From Albula goreensis (Eukaryota; Chordata; Actinopteri; Albuliformes; Albulidae): a DNA stretch of 64,000 nt. The DNA lies in NCBI GenBank assembly GCA_022829145.1, contig CM040742.1, positions 8,491,538 through 8,555,537 of the forward strand. Direction: 5' to 3'. How positions within the stretch are numbered: position 1 is the stretch's first letter; each line of letters opens with the position of its first letter. Under the pieces are notes generated by a model, which ran no database searches, was not told where the DNA came from, and saw nothing but the letters and a program-made list of their open reading frames with translations. Position numbers and translations under genes: made by a program. This document shows positions 63,915 through 64,000 of this stretch, piece after piece.

Positions 63915-64000
63915 CAGTACGCATCGCATTCTGTTCTGCGCTCCCAAGGGCAACAGGTAAGTACTATGCATCGCACACTGTTCTATGCTCCCCAGGGCAA
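63915..64000 (+). repeat. Start of a tandem repeat truncated by the window end
   Basis: CGCATCGCATTCTGTTCTGC then GCTCCCAAGGGCAACAGGTA is followed by a second, similar copy, TGCATCGCACACTGTTCTAT then GCTCCCCAGGGCAA. That gives two units of about 45 bp, the second cut by the window edge. Confidence 0.65.

Noticed and set aside
63772-63960. Possible first exon of a further gene ending at a GTAAGT donor
   Set aside because: The donor-like CAACAG|GTAAGT lies in a tandem repeat unit that recurs about 45 bp later, and the peptide matches nothing I recognise.
56061-64000. miR-223, which lies beyond MSN in human
   Set aside because: I looked by eye for the mature sequence on both strands and did not find it; it may lie outside the window.

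Overview
This is a eukaryotic, vertebrate window, most probably from a ray-finned (teleost) fish. The evidence is intron-rich genes with GT-AG splice sites, AT-rich introns full of microsatellites, decayed Tc1/mariner and LINE/SINE remnants, and three copies of the LINE/SINE 3' tail with a GGATA-type stem-loop known from eel UnaL2 and other teleost L2-clade elements. The species cannot be fixed from the sequence. There are no bacterial operons, CRISPR arrays or intact mobile elements.

Three protein-coding genes are present in the order zc3h12b(+) - las1l(-) - msn(+). This matches the order and orientation of ZC3H12B-LAS1L-MSN on human Xq12 (from general knowledge), so the window is a conserved vertebrate synteny block. 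(1) Bases 3-620 are the 3' end of the last coding exon of zc3h12b (Regnase/MCPIP family), followed by a UTR of about 3.9 kb. (2) Bases 6986-24475 on the minus strand hold all 13 coding exons of las1l, reconstructed exon by exon with consistent splice phases (1770 nt, 589 aa). The HEPN nuclease motif RHDITH and the conserved C-terminal tail are both present. (3) Bases 28670-56060 on the plus strand hold all 13 coding exons of msn (moesin), about 579 aa, with the FERM domain, alpha-helical rod and C-terminal actin-binding domain including the regulatory threonine. One base is missing near the start of msn exon 8 relative to the conserved frame, so the gene as written is frameshifted.

About 4.2 kb separates the las1l and msn start codons, which lie head to head. 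The rest of the window is intronic or intergenic. It contains a 28-bp minisatellite of about 1.35 kb that abuts the msn exon 5 donor and leaves two spurious ORFs of more than 480 codons; a (TG)n-type acceptor before msn exon 10; a mariner-like MITE; a dead Tc1/mariner transposase; a LINE 3' fragment; a 5S-rRNA-derived repeat; a fold-back element; a 32-bp minisatellite; and two strong CTCF-like motifs in convergent orientation around the msn 3' half. The genes do not form one pathway: Las1L acts in pre-rRNA ITS2 processing, moesin in membrane-actin linkage and Zc3h12b in mRNA decay.

I found no new enzymatic or defence system. The observations most worth checking are the msn frameshift, the msn intron 5 minisatellite, the UG-tract acceptor and the CTCF pair.
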